NCBI RefSeq assembly: GCF_910596095.1
Contig: NC_056552.1
Coordinates: forward strand, 12,567,111-12,631,110
Source of the DNA: Thunnus maccoyii
Lineage: Eukaryota > Chordata > Actinopteri > Scombriformes > Scombridae
DNA length: 64,000 nt
Direction of reading: 5' to 3'
The first letter of the stretch is position 1. Each line of letters opens with the position of its first letter. A model generated the notes under the pieces. It worked only from the letters and a program-made list of their open reading frames with translations. It made no database searches and was not told the origin of the DNA. A program made the position numbers and the translations under genes. Below, piece by piece: positions 23,703 through 38,100 of the stretch.

Positions 23703-24236
23703 CTGTTAGCCAGCTTGACAAGATACGTATCGGGCTGGACTAACGTTAGTGCAAAAGAAAGGAAACGCGGTTAATAAAGCATCTTAAAAATGCAACAAAT
23801 GCTTGTTGATACATGTATATCCGAGGTTTTTGTGAAGGAAGAACAAAGCTGTCACTTTAAATTACCAACCTGCTCACTTCCTTGTTTTTTTTTCTTTCTC
23901 TCAATTTCTTGTGTAGAAAGACAGGAACCTTTCTCATGATGATCTCAGACAGTATTACCTCCCTTGCCCCCTTTAATCTGAACGAGTTGTTACTCAACCA
24001 CCAATGAACTTGCAAAAATAATTTATGTGTTCAAGTTTGGCAAAAAAAATGTGACTGATATTTTCTATCCACTTGCTAAACAATTTTCAGTGTCGGGAAA
24101 AGAAAAATTAAACAAAGTCTAGTTCCTTGCCGAACACATTTCACTGCGACTCAAGGAAGGAACTCCATTCTAGCCTTGTTGTTATTATTTCAGAGCTAAC
24201 TTGTCAAGCAGAAAGCCACCTGTTTTAAACTCCAAA
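23703..24236. promoter_or_regulatory. Bidirectional promoter region of zdhhc6 and vti1a
   Basis: The minus strand has a strong donor CAG|GTGAGC after base 23703, which marks a zdhhc6 non-coding first exon. vti1a begins at ATG 24237 on the other strand. Both transcription starts must therefore lie in about 500 bases. A GGAAGT ETS-type core sits at about 23875-23880 on the minus strand. No TATA box is evident. The head-to-head pair is the same arrangement as in mammals. Confidence 0.6.
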
Positions 24237-27200
24237 ATGTCTTCAGACTTTGAGGCATACGAACAGGACTTTGGAACCATTACAGCAGAAATAACAAACA
24301 AAATTGGAAAAATTCCCAAACTAAGTGGAGGTAAGTTAAATGCATTATTAGCCCCGGGAAGGCTAGCTAACGGTAGCTTAAAGGGCTTGTGTCATTTTAC
24401 CATCAATTTATCATATTATTCTCTGGTAAAGCATTAAATAGTGAAACACAGCTCTAGTGTGTTTTTGACTGACGCTGATTTAGCCAGTGTGAACCTTTCT
24501 AACACTAGGTTAGCTATGTTTTCTAACGTTAACAGTTACTCGTCGAGTTATGTGTGATTTTTAAAGCTACTAAATCTGTGAACGGTAGTTTTAAGAGGAG
24601 AGATAGCTTGCCACTTTAATGATAAGTTAGTAAATATTGACATCATATAAATGAATGTTTAGGCAGTGAACTTTCACTGGTATAGTAGAGTAGATATTAA
24701 GACAATAACGAGTCACTGAGAGTAACAGAAGTTTTGAATTACCATGACAACAAAGCAGCTTTCTGAGTTTCTTGTCTGTTTATATAGTCTCCGACGAAAC
24801 TCCCCAAACTGTGAAATTTAGCAAGTACGTATAGAAAATAGATGGACAGATGGGATGGCATTCATCAAACTATATATGTAAGCCAAATGAGCATTCAGGT
24901 GTTTTTAAATGGGAGTATCTGTTCAATCAAGTCAATATTTGTTGCTCCGAACCAATAATCTGTTTTATTGAATTTGTTTGGATAGAGGATTCTCTTCTTG
25001 TCGTCTTCGCATAGATTTCACTCATACATCCAGTTTAATGTCTGTAGTAACACGATATGATATATGATATGATATAGTCTACAGCATGGCAGCTACTTTG
25101 CAAAGGCTCTGAAACGGCATTTTCACACTGTGAATGATTTTTCTTGGTGGCTGTCAGTTGTAGAATAGAAAAGAATAGAACAGAATAGATATTTTTTGTC
25201 CACCAGGGTGAAAAATTGTCTTCGGCTCATCAAAACATGAAGACTCACTACACACGATTCTTACTAGAGATACTAAGAGATTACTAAGAGATAGCAAAGC
25301 AGTCAGCGCTAACAATCATTGAGATAAGGTCACATTACACTCTAAACAATAATATCTGTGGCTTTGATCTCAGTCAGTATGGTTGAATGGATGAATTATA
25401 ATTAGTGAATTATTTAGGACAGTGACCTCTCACCACTCTTTAAAGTGTATCACATTTCTTCAGTCCATATACAGTGGTGAAAGACATTAAAAGAGATAGT
25501 CAATCTAAATGGAACCTGCAACATGACGACAGGTGTCCTGAACAGTAAAAAACATTGTGTCTGAATACATCAACGGGCGGTACTGACAGCAAGCACAGCC
25601 TTTTGTATACAGGGTGAGAGGATCGTATAGAACACACACCCATGAGGAGCTTTTGTACACAAATGGTAGCCAAGTGGCACAAGCTTAAATCTGTCACAGC
25701 ACAAAAAGGCTTTAGAGCTCAGAATTACACCCCCCCCCCCCCTTCCGTACAATATATTACTGTATTGTAATTACAGTACACAAAATATTTTTTTAAGTGG
25801 GCTGAAATATGGCTGTGCTACAGACCGCACACAATAACTTTCCCCATTTAATGCATTAATGTAGCTAATTCACTTATCTTACCTTGTGTCTTATCAAAAT
25901 GTTGTTCTTATTATTCTACAACTTGATTAGGTACTAATGCTGGTCATTCACTATGCTTTCATGGCATATTTTTACCATCAGACACTACTATATTCTCTCA
26001 TTCAAAAGCAGTTTTCCCTGCTACAAAGACATCATCACTGAGCCATCATTGTGCCAGTATCACTCAGTTATGCACAGTAGCCTGTTTGTTCTTGTCAGAG
26101 TGAAGACTTGTCCTTATTTACACAGATCAAACACTGTTTTTGCCATGCCTACTACCTCATAAATTTGACAAACTGTATGTCACTGAATACTATTCACAGT
26201 AGAGCAAGACTGATAAATTGGCCAGGCCGATATTATTGTATTGCAGATATTAGTATCGGTGTATATGTCAGTTGCTAAGTAACAAGAAATTACAACATAG
26301 AAATGCTAAACTAGATTTGTAGTCATTTAATAATAAATGTCCAAATCCGTCGGACTGGACATTCAATGGACTTTACCCTGCCAGCCCTCTTGTACAAAGT
26401 CTGTGTAATGTCTGATTGAGCCTATGTGTGAATACAGCAGCTCACTTTCCATAGTATTCACAGCGAATGAGGGGGTGTGTTGATGACGTTTCTATCATGT
26501 GGCTGATGCTGGATAAACACAGCAGGCCAGCTAAGCTGCGTTGTTTTGACTGGGCCTGAATGCTTCACTGTGAAGGTAGCACTAATGGGAGAGAGGACTT
26601 CCTGTGATTTCTCATAAAATAAAAGCTATTTTATTTCTGACGAAAAGCTTAAAAATGTCAAATTCCAACTGCAGTGTACTTTTTGTGTCACGTCCTGCTT
26701 CCTGCACGTTCTACTCAGGCGCCACCCCTTGCCGAAACAAAACAGAGTATTTCCAATAGTTGAGAACACGTCTGACATAGAAAATCTCCTGTTGTGTGCT
26801 ACAAAGGGCAACTCCAGACGAAGTCCGAACCTGATTCTCTGGACATTGTTTTGAGTTCATTAAAAACGGCTTTAGAAACAGTGTCACTATTAGTTTGTCA
26901 ACCAGAGAGCACTAACCACTCTGGTTTTTCAATTATAAAATGCTTTGCTCAGTATCTCTAAAAAAAAAAAAAAAAAATCCGCAAAAAATCCAGTAGTGGC
27001 CTGGTTATAGTTCAGAGTTGGAAGTAGAGGTTTTAAAATGAACTTTGAAAGTAGATAGATAGATAGATAGCCTTTAGGGGATAGCAGGGGAGACCAATTG
27101 AGAGTAAGGCTCTCATTTTCAATGGTGCTCTGCAGATAAACCACCAAAACTACCATGTAACAAAAAGTGTAAAAATCAGCAATCCTATACAAAGCATAAA

Positions 27201-30200
27201 TACAACACAAACAGAAGACAAATGACTTACAAAATCCAAAAAAACACAAAGCAGTCACAACTACGAGTACTCACAGTTTAAACTTGTAGTTTAAGTTTTG
27301 AGTGCTAAAAACTGCTTCCAACCCCTAAACTTGGAACATTTATCTCTGGGCTCACACTTGCTCATTGGTTTTTCAAAGGACACTGTCTCTCACAAAACCT
27401 TGCCTGACTGAATATTTCTGGTTTGGAATTGGCATCTTTGAAGGTTCATGGCAGCCCATTCCACAGAGTAATTCCACATTGCTTAATCTCGCCATCTGTT
27501 GACTGTGTTAGAGTAAGCCCATATGAATATTTACAAAGCCAGGAAACCCATTACAGCTATAAGTAGTTGTTCAATGTTTTCTGCCACCAACAGAATAGTT
27601 TACAGTTGAATTTCAATTCCCTTCCTACTCATTAAGGTTTTTTTCTTGTGTCCTTTCTTAAGTCCCCCCTGGCTCTTCTTCCTGAAGTGGCTGAATTTTG
27701 TCTGTGGTTTGACAGTCCTCTATTTAACACATTAATATAGCTCCAGACAAAGGGCTTTTGTCATTGCTGTTGTATCACTCTATTTCACATGTGCACAATT
27801 GCTGATAATGGCCAGGGCGTGTGAAAAAATGTCCTTGACTGTCTTCATTCAAGCTAGAGTCAAATGAATGTGTGTTTATATATTTATTTGTTCCCATCCC
27901 CCTCAAAACCTAAGGTTCAAGGAATATTTGAATAAAAATACAATGAAATGTTAGACCTTGTTCCATGAAACATGAATGTCATTTTTTTTCCTCCATATTT
28001 TGAGTGTTCATGGAAGAGATTGCTTGTCAGTCATTGCAACTCAAATATGGAACATTTTTGAAAAAGTAAAAAGCTCTATTTCTTCTTTATTTGCCTTACC
28101 TCTGTAAACAAAACTCCTCATCCGTCCGTCAGCAAGTTTTAGTCTTGGTAAATATCCTTACATATTTCACAGCTCTCCAGCTCAGGCTTGAGTTTGAGCA
28201 ATAAAGCACTATCTCACCTTTCAGTGAATCGCCTCTGGCTGTTTACTGTGTAGGTGAGGTTGGACACAGGTTTTAAAAATGAATTTGAGGACTCGCAAAA
28301 TGTAATGTTGGCCCACGGTGCCTGAGAAATGAAGACCATTTGCTTTGCTTTTTTACAATGGTGCAATCCCACAACAGATTGCCTTGTGATTTGAGCTTGA
28401 AGTTTTGTTGACTTTGCATTTAAATTATTTAAAAGGCTGTTAATTATTTATCAGATTTGGGAATTGAAAAGATTTGCTCATGGTTCTTGATGTATTTGAT
28501 TAAATGGTTACTATTTAAAATGACATTCATTTAGAATATAAATATTTGAATTAATCACACTTAAGATTTTTTGAATGACTGTGTTTTTGAGAAAGGAAAT
28601 GGGGATTGGTCCTCCTCTGTCTTAGATTACCTGTTTCAAATCTGCTTTGACAGTAGAATATTGTGTCTTCTCAAAGACGATTTACAGTTTGGCTTTCTTT
28701 TAAAGACGTTAAGTGCTCTTCAATTCCTTTATCTATTGATCATTGTTATCTGCTGAAATTGTATTGTCTTGTTTCAACAATAGTCACCTCTTGGCCTATA
28801 CTATCTTCTAAGATTCTTAGTTTCAGGTGTGTGTAAAATACATAATAATACACGTTTCATTTTGCCAGACTTTAGCAAAAGAAGTGTTGAGAGGAGAAAG
28901 GAAGGCCCTCATCTTTACTTATTGTGCATGAGACTAATTTCAGTTTTTCAGAATACTAAAAGATGTGATGATTTAGCCTCCAAGTGTAGTGTAGAGCTAC
29001 ACTCCTGAATAAAATGGAGACACAATTAATGCTAAAGTATTGTCAATCTTGGCTTGAGAACAGGACATGTCCACTATTACTTGTTAAATTACTGTCACTG
29101 TGCCAATGGATATGGATATAAAGATGTTAACACTACTTTAAGACAGAAAAAGTCAAGAATTTTCTAAGGCTGTAATAAGGCTGCAAGTAATCATATAGAT
29201 TTATTTGAATATGCAGATTTTTCTTAATTAATTGGTTCATCATCTTTTGCAATGTGAATATAATGACGAAAGCAATCACACATTACCAAAAACTCAAATA
29301 GATGTCTAAAAAAAGACTTAAAATTAAGATTACTCATTTTGTCTGGCCAACAGTCAGAAATGTCAAACATTTCAATTTACATGAAAATCATTCAGTGGGA
29401 AAAAAAAAGCAAATTCCAACACCTGAGAGTCTGTAAGCAGTAAAAGTTTGATATTTTTACCGGCTATACATCATGGCTGTAAAGGCTTTGCACATTAACG
29501 CAGGTGTTTTCAATCATTTTAGCTAATTAGACCACCAGCTTGAAGGTGGGTAGAGGTATCCTGGGATTTATGTGAGGTCACCACACTTCATGTACTAATA
29601 ATAAACACATTTCACCAAATCCCCAGATGCACCAACAGGAGAGTTGTTTGAGATGTCAGTCAAGCACAGTCTGTACATGCTTGTGTCTAGGTTTACCATT
29701 AGTGTGCAGGACTTTTAACAATAACTTGGTTATTAATCTGTGACTGTACTAGAGCTGCGATTAGTTGATTAGAAAATTAATCACCAAGTGTTTTGATAAT
29801 TGATTAATTGTTTTGAGAAAAAAAAATGCTAAAATTCTCTTGTTCCAGCTTCTTAAATGTGAATATTGTGTGCTATCTTTAGACCTCTGATAGTAAACTG
29901 AATATTTTTGGGTTGTGTACTGTTCGGACACAACAAGACATTTTAGTCTTCCGTAAACGCTGATCGATATTTTTCACCATTTTTTGACATTTTATAATCG
30001 AGAAAATAATCCACAGACTAGTCTATACCAAAAAATTAGGTAGTCAAACACATTTTGTCCTGTTTAAACATTTAATGATGTTTGATCGCTAAACAACCAA
30101 ACCAAACCTTTAACCTCCATGTGGTTCACTTTCAGGGCAAAGAGCTCATATCAGAACAAAGACCAGTTTAATGTGTACAGGAATTAAAGCGGTAACATTG

Positions 30201-31443
30201 TTGCCTTAAATAACAATAGAATGTAGTTTAACACGGGGTTGGACACACACATGTGTACATGCTCCTTTGGAACTCACGCAAGTCCTAATGAGTTTCAATG
30301 GGTAATGTGGAAGAGCAGCCACAGGGTGAGGTGCAGAACAGTGCGTTAGTCATTTTGAGTGGGACTCATACTTCTGGCAAGTGAGCAAAGCTGACACCTC
30401 CCTTCCCTTTGAGTTGGCACGAGGTGTCTCACTGCTCCTCAACAGAAACCAACAAAGGCCTCACAGACGCCAATAACTAAGAGACATCAAATGTTGGCTC
30501 GTCGTGTGGAGAGAATGTGTAAATATATCTTCAAATGTGTCCTCGTGTGTTGTTTTCTCCCAGTCTCTTTCTTTCTCTCTCCCCCTCTCTTCCCCCGTTG
30601 CGGGGGAGTTAGGTTGTTGTCATGAAGCGCTGTTCCTCTGTCGGCTGATCAATATGTTTCTGTTTTTTTCCCTTTCAGAGGAGAAGACACAGCTGGTTCT
30701 AAATGTCGACAAACAGCTTGAAGAAGTCAGAGAGTTGGTATGTCTTTGATCAGTAATTTTCTCCTCTTCCCATTTCCTAAATAATGAATTTGTGGAAAGA
30801 GGGAGGGGACAATATTCACTGGCACCAGACAACAGCACCTGTATTATCCTGGTGGTGACATGACATGCAGACACGCACAGACACACACAGACACACACGC
30901 AAGACACACACACACACACACACAGATGCACACACTTCACATGGCGGAAAGGAGGCTTCCTCCTCACATGATTACTTTCCAGTAATCTGCTTTTAAGTGA
31001 CACCCCTATGACACATTTCAAGCCATTATCTTGAGGTGGGAGTCTTCATGTTGCTGTTTAAAAATGAGCAAAGTCACCTGACAGAGACAAATTGTTGTTG
31101 CAGTTGTCTTCTTATGTCACAGTGATTAGTTTCTTCCAAATCCACCACAGAGAGACCTGTCTAGCCATGCATCAAATGTACTTTTACTTCATTCACTATG
31201 ACATTGTTGGGCCTGTGCATGTCACTGCAATGAAGGGGCCCTCATATTTGATTGTGTATTTATCTACAGAACAGCCTTCCTCTGTCATAACTTTTATCAC
31301 AGCTGAGTGATGTGAGCGGGAGACATGTTTTCTTTTTACAATCAACATTGGAACGTATTAAAGTTAATGCCATAGAAGTTGCTCATCTCAGAAAGTTTAA
31401 TAATCTTCAGAGTTGTCTCAGTTTCTATCTTGAGCATTTATTT

Positions 31444-31474
<31 letters not shown>

Positions 31475-32098
31475 GTAAGCCTTATGTGAGTGTTAGCATT
31501 ACAATATTTTTAGATTGCAAGAAAAATATGATCATTAGAGAATAGGGATGCGTAGATTTTAAGCCTGTTCAAGAATTTTATGAAAAGGATTATAATTAAA
31601 AGTATACATTCCACCAGGTTGGTACCTTTTACATTATGATTATAATTTGGAGTAGAATAAAATTTGAACCCGTCAGTCTCTAAACAATTTGGTGTATTTG
31701 AAATGGTTACTAAATAAACTGTATTAACTGCGGGTTTTAGCTGGAGCAGATGGACCTGGAGGTGCGAGAGATCCCCATCCAGAGCAGAGCCATGTACAAC
31801 AGCAGACTGAAGAGCTACAAGCAGGAGATGGAAAAGCTTGAGAAAGACTTTGTAAGTACTTAAACACTTAGTGAAATCTTTTGTTAATGCTTGTTGAAAC
31901 ATTACAGTTATAATGCACACCATTTACATTTAGCAAATCCTCTTAAAAAGTGTGATTTCCAAAGTATGCATGTGTGTAATATAACATACTAGATATGCAT
32001 ATGACAGTTTAAAAAGTTGCCAAAATCATTTCCTTTGTGGTGTGTATGCACATCTATTGTTTTGCCCTCTCAACCAAACTCTCTCTCTCTCTCTCACA

Positions 32099-32135
<37 letters not shown>

Positions 32136-35100
32136 GCACAGTCCTACACTGAAGCTCAGTGGTGTATCCACCGAGGTTAATTCAGAGTTTGTGTTTGAAG
32201 TTGCGAGCGATGCCTTTTGAGAACAGGTTGTGTGTGTTTGTGTTGTTGCTGCTGGATCTGGCCTTGTTTATTAATTTATAAATCACTGTATCGTGACTTG
32301 ATCTCTAGCCTCTATCAAAGCTTAATGAAGAGTCCAGTCTATTGGGTCACTTGCTTTTAGTCTATATTGTTGGCTACCAATATTTCTCAACATACTTCAC
32401 TTTAATATTGTAGGAATTGGCAATTATCCAATGCACATCGATTACTTGAGTCTTTTTTTAATTATTATTTTAGTGTCTTTTCTTATTACCCTTATAAGTC
32501 ACAAAAGTATTTCTAAATTATAGTTTGTATTCAAATCTTTTCCTTGCAAAAATATGTATATTTAATGATATCTTTTTTTTTTTCTGTTGCCTGTTATTGT
32601 TTTCTGTTGTCAGTTTTGTTGTGCTGGTGCTCACAACACGGTCATAAACCCATAGCGTAAATCCAACCGACCTTGAGCTTGAGAGTAGACGAGTCCTTCC
32701 ACAAATCACAAGTGAAGTGAAATAAACCCACAACTTCAGAATGGTTTTTTTAAAAAAAAATAAATACAGAATTGGACATTTAAGAACTTTTAAATTAATT
32801 CATAATTCCTCAAAACACTGCCGACCTGAGATAGTTGCAACATTAACCTTGTTGTTAATGTGGTCCCGATGTGATTTTGCTACCTCTAGCTTGTTATAAA
32901 CTATTGAGTTAAATAACCAGCAAAGTTTTCTCGAAACCTTGAAATGTATTCAAGGTGTAGCGTTCCACTCAAGTGTGAGCTTTTCTTTACTTTGAATGAG
33001 GATTTATTGTTTGGTAGCTAAAGCTTGAAGGAAAGGATTTCAGAAAATAATGGCAATCACTGCAAAACTGATGATTAAATAAAGACATTATAGTCAGAAT
33101 TATAAGTGTTAAATTCTTTTGTGTTTGTTAAAAAATTAAACGAAAGTCCAGACAAATCGTAACATGTAAATAAAACATAACTATTACAAATTACAAACCG
33201 GACATTTTTGATGTTCTTTACCTTTTTTGTGTCTCATGCTTCTTCCTACCACTGACAATCAAAAATAGTATGAAATAAAACCTGTTTAAACGTCACCTTA
33301 TTTCTGAATTATCTCAAACATTTTCAGAAGATCTAATATCATTAACCACAAGGTGTTTTTTTTAAAAATCTGTATTGAATTAAATTTGGGATTAAAACAG
33401 CATCCCCCCCCCCAAACCCCTCACTATTCCAAGTGCAGAACAAACAAGTAAACAAGCATAAACAACGCATTTGAATGGAGATATCTTATGCTAGTGATCT
33501 GCGAGTACACCACAGAGATGTGCAAACTGAGATCACAGAGGAGATCTCCGTGCCAATACAGTTTGCTTTCCTCGCCACGGGCATTTAATTGGCAGACGAT
33601 TAATCTTTAACTTTTCTTCTCCCCACACTTACCGTGCTTAATCATCAAGCAGTTAACACCTGCTGTGGCGGATATTGGTGCTAATTTTCATTACTTGCAT
33701 TTTTATGCCTGTCTTAGGGGCGTGAGTGAGGAAAAATTGGTCTCTTTAACCTGCTAACAGTTAGCAGTCCTCCGTCCACTTTATAAAACTAAACCTTGTT
33801 GTCCTGTATGTGCAGTAACAGAATATGATTGGCTCTAAATACTTACTTCCATGCCATATTATGTGTCATGGTCCACAATACTGACATGCTAAGCAGAAGG
33901 TAGCAGTAGGATAGTCCTAGAGGATAAAGAATAGAAGAATATTGGCCTGCTTCTAACTGTGACTCCCCAGTTTGACAGAGTAATTTTCACTTTTATACCT
34001 CTGTGTGTGGTGTGGTCAGATCAGTGTACATTTAAACTAGGATCACCCCCCTCACACAGTAACATCTAGTATATCTGGTCTCCCGTAAATCTGATGCAAG
34101 TGTTCAGAAGGCAAGAACTTCAGCCCCCTCAGATGTGCTTCAGATGTGCCAAATGCTATAGCTGAGCTCAGCCTCTCACTTCCTGCAGGCCTAGGGAGGA
34201 CATGACACTCCGCTCGAAAGGCGTCCAGTGGAAAAAAGGCAATCTCCTTTCTTTTTAATGTAAAAAGCCCCAGCTTTGTTGTGCTTTCCGTGGATATCAA
34301 GGCCTTTCCACTCCCTCACTACCCCACCCCACCCCCTACCGGCCTCCCACGGGTGTCTCCCCCCTTAACATGCTCTCTCATCCTCCCATTCACCCGTGGT
34401 TTGAAGTCTTCCTACCACCGGTGTGCCAGCTTGAGACCTCATTCCTGCTCCTTTCCAGACAGGACCCGAGTCGACCCCAGTAACCCAGCCATTTCATCCA
34501 GGAAGAAAACTTATCAAACGGGCATCCCAAAGGTGTAGCTTTAGCTTTGTTGTTTTGGCTGACAGCTTCATTGTGATAATAGAGGGGACAGCGGGGTCTT
34601 AAAGGTACTGGTCCAGGACAAACAGGCAGTGCAGAAGCCAAAGGGGATGCCAGCCTGACCAAGAAAAGTATAAGTAAGAATGGGGGGGGTGGGGAATTAA
34701 AATGAAAATCCTATTTGATAGAGTGTTCAAGTCAGGGGAAGCAGAATGGCATGGTTCTTAAAAGTGTCTTTGATCAAGCAAAAAAAAAAGAGGCCTAACA
34801 TAAGCTTAATTTAATGAAATCTATTGGGTAAACAGAGCCACCGTCTTCAAAGGGACACGTTTGGTCTGTCCCAGAGGGGAAGGTGGGGGTCCGCAGATGT
34901 CCGCTGTGTCTCAGAAAACGCAATCCATTTTTGAGGAGGTGTCTCAAATTACGTACCATGCTAATTGTAAATGTCTAATTGCCTTTGACACGGGCATGAT
35001 GAGATGTCAGCCATAAGATGTCATAAAGCAACGACGGCTCAGAGATTTAGAGGTGATTTTTGTCAGTCCTGGAAACTCATGGTTGCTGGTGTCTTCTCTG

Positions 35101-38100
35101 TTGTCAGTGCATATTTTGAATATCAAAGCCGTTCCTTTCTTGCTCTTTTTCAAAGGTGTTCCTTGTTGTATTGTTATATCTGTACTTGAATATGCTAAGT
35201 AAATAGGAAATATTTTTAGTCTCACGCAGCTTTCAGTGAACTCACAGTTAACATTGTTAAAGTGTGTCTGAACTGATTTTAAATATCATTATATTATTGG
35301 TAAAACAGAACTGAAACAACTGTGTCTTACTTGCCAGCTTGTTTAAGACATCAATTGAATTTTCTCAAGAAATGTTGGTCCCAAATCTAAAAGGTGCATC
35401 TCTAAATTCACTCTTATTACCTCACATTAGTTATAAAGTTTAGAGCATTCTGTCTTGAATACTAACAAACAAATTATTCATAAAGCTTTCATCAATTTTT
35501 CTGTACTTTTTTGAAAACCCTGAAGTGTTTGGAAATGACACAGATCATTGTTGCTTCTACTTTTTCGCACCAGTATGACTCCTGCTCGCACTAGCTGGGG
35601 TGGTTGTTGATGTCTTTTTGCAGCAGATGGCGGTATTGCTCTAAGAATTTTCCTCTACTTAAGGTAGATGACAAGGACAATATTGGGCCCATTTACCAAT
35701 TACTATGCCTTTCAGATGTATGAGTGGACTTGCTATAATAAATCCTTCCACTTATTACTATGTCTGACCTCATCCTTTATGCTTTGTAATAAAGATTGAA
35801 AATAATGTTACTGAAAATGTCCTTGTGGTAAAAAGCCCCTTTAATAAAATGTGCCTTTTACTTGTTCCAACTTCATATAGTTTCTTTAGATTGTCCACTC
35901 TTCTCTCTGCCCCTTGATAAACTGAAAGTTAATTATAACTGCAAAACAAAATATAAATGAAATAGTGTCCCTATAGGAAAGTTGAATGTCTTTCATTACA
36001 CTGTAAGCATTTCATACTCACTAATGTTCACATATCCTCTCTCAATTAATCTTACTGACATGAAGTGTTGCTGCTAATATGTCACCTCTTTAAGTTGTGT
36101 TTAAGGAGGTTATATTTACATTTTTTAATTATTTGTCTTTTCAATAGCAAAAAACATATCTGGCCCTATAATGTTTGAGGCTTTGTATTGAAGGATCCTT
36201 GACTCCAATAAAGGTTAATTGGTAGTTATTAAATATCAAGCTCTGACAAGTTTATTGTTGAATACTTGTTCATTTTCCTCTCCTTAGTGGGAATGGATGC
36301 CAGTAGTGGTCAAGACACTTTTGTAGATGGCACGAGAGGCACTATGTAATTTTTCTATCACAATGTGGCAGGATTAATTTTGTAAGATCAACCCCATTTT
36401 TGGCTGAATAGAAAGCTATTATTAACTCGTGGTAATATGCTATATGCTATTTCAAGGAGGATCAAGGACCATGAAGGTGTTATTCATTACCAAGCATCTG
36501 TGTTTCTTTTGAAACGCATATCATTACTCAGTCTTTATATGAGGTTGATAAATATGTTGTCACAGCACATAATGTAAGTTCTTACAAAATGTTAAAAATG
36601 GGCTAAGGTCAAATTTTGATTCATCTGAAGCACGGTATTTAACTTAAAAGAGGCTTATTCAATATGATTAGAAAATATGGAGTGATTTTCTTCTGTCTGG
36701 TAGTCATGCCAGCCTGGCTTCATTTATTCCATTATGAATCTTGCAATAGTTGATTGTGCTTGTGTTTTCTGATATTGAATCATGAGGTCAACTGTCACAG
36801 GGACAGTGTACAACTATCCTTTCCTAATTTCTGATTGTCTATTGGAGTATTTTTTGAAGTCACAGTCACTGTCAAGAAGGATGACTGGACTGCCTTTTTC
36901 TTTAATAAAAACCTTTTTAGATGGAATATCTCCTAGTGTCCATCCAGGGAGATAATTAATGCATTTCCAAAGAGTCAGCCAACCTTGAAATATTGAACAG
37001 TTTATTTGCCAGGTACGACCAAGGTGAATAGAATGAAAAAGCTGTTGGTAACTGTTCCCTTTTTTTATTTATATTTATTTATTTTTATGCCTTCATAAGT
37101 GGTTTTCAGTGACCTAAAAAAATAACTTGAAATTTTGCTTTAAATGGGGTTAAACATTGAGTGCTGCATGTAATGAATTGGCGCATTGGACCTTTAAGCA
37201 CAACTTGTGAATGAGGGGAAATGATTTGATTGAAATGTGGAAATACAAATGAGATGAGTCAGTGATCTAACGGATTTGACAGAAAACAGACTTTTTAAAA
37301 TTAGTAGTCATGGACAAGTCAAGGTTGTGGAGACTATTCAACTTAAGCAGAGAGCAGTCAAAAACATATTTAGTTTGGCACAATTAGCAACCTAAAAAGG
37401 GAAAGAAGAGTTTGCAAAGTAATTTATCAGAAAGTTTTGTTTTCGCGTTAAGAAGCTCTGACATCATAAAAAACATTTTTTAAACTAGATGTTGATAATT
37501 ATGTTGAGATTTAGGTTTTGATGGGATATTTTAGGACCACTGACTGTACTTCCCACACTAGAGCCACACTAGTAGTGCTTATAAATTTGCATTGTTGTAA
37601 TCCATCTTGAAGGGTTCTTGTTGTTTGCCCCCCTGTCCTCGTTATGGTGACTCCTGCAAACAGACAACATGACAGACCAACATTAGTTGGATGTTAGACA
37701 CTTTAAATCGCCTTAGGTTGACTTGGCATGCTTGTTCTTATTAAACACTAAGGAGTAAAGGCAGATTGACTCTTTTCATGGTTTGTTACTTAACAACCCA
37801 TCACTGACACCAAAGTCTAATCACTCATAGCCAGTCATAAAAGGACTTCCTCAATTGACAGGGATTTTTCCCCTATATTTCCTCTGAGCTGAGTGCAGAT
37901 TTAAGATGTAAACAAATAGATCTTCTTCTCTGCTTATGAATCATGTCTTTCATTTGGAAGTTGTTGTGCGCAGTATGTCTTCCTCAGGCCCTTTGTGGAT
38001 TTGTGGCATTCGAGGCTTTTCCATGTCCTCTTTATGGACACGAAGATGGGATTCATTTGTGGATTAGCCTTTTGTCACTCAAAACTCAAACCATGTTTTT

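Larger units (their letters stand above)
24331..30678 (+). other. vti1a intron 1
   Basis: No exon or other gene is seen. Contains degenerate dispersed repeats (25157-25260, 26200-26400, 27050-27240, 29178-29420, 29751-30028), a 12-C run near 25731-25742 and AT-rich DNA elsewhere. Confidence 0.7.

Noticed and set aside
24201..24236. Twelve-codon in-frame extension before the vti1a ATG
   Set aside because: It would begin with TTG. The ATG at 24237 gives the conserved MSSDFE start.
30620..31021. 133-residue minus-strand ORF rich in Cys and Val
   Set aside because: It is produced by the AC microsatellite and overlaps vti1a exon 2 in antisense.
31510..31923. 137-residue minus-strand ORF
   Set aside because: It runs antisense over vti1a exon 3 and its intron flanks, with no recognisable domain.
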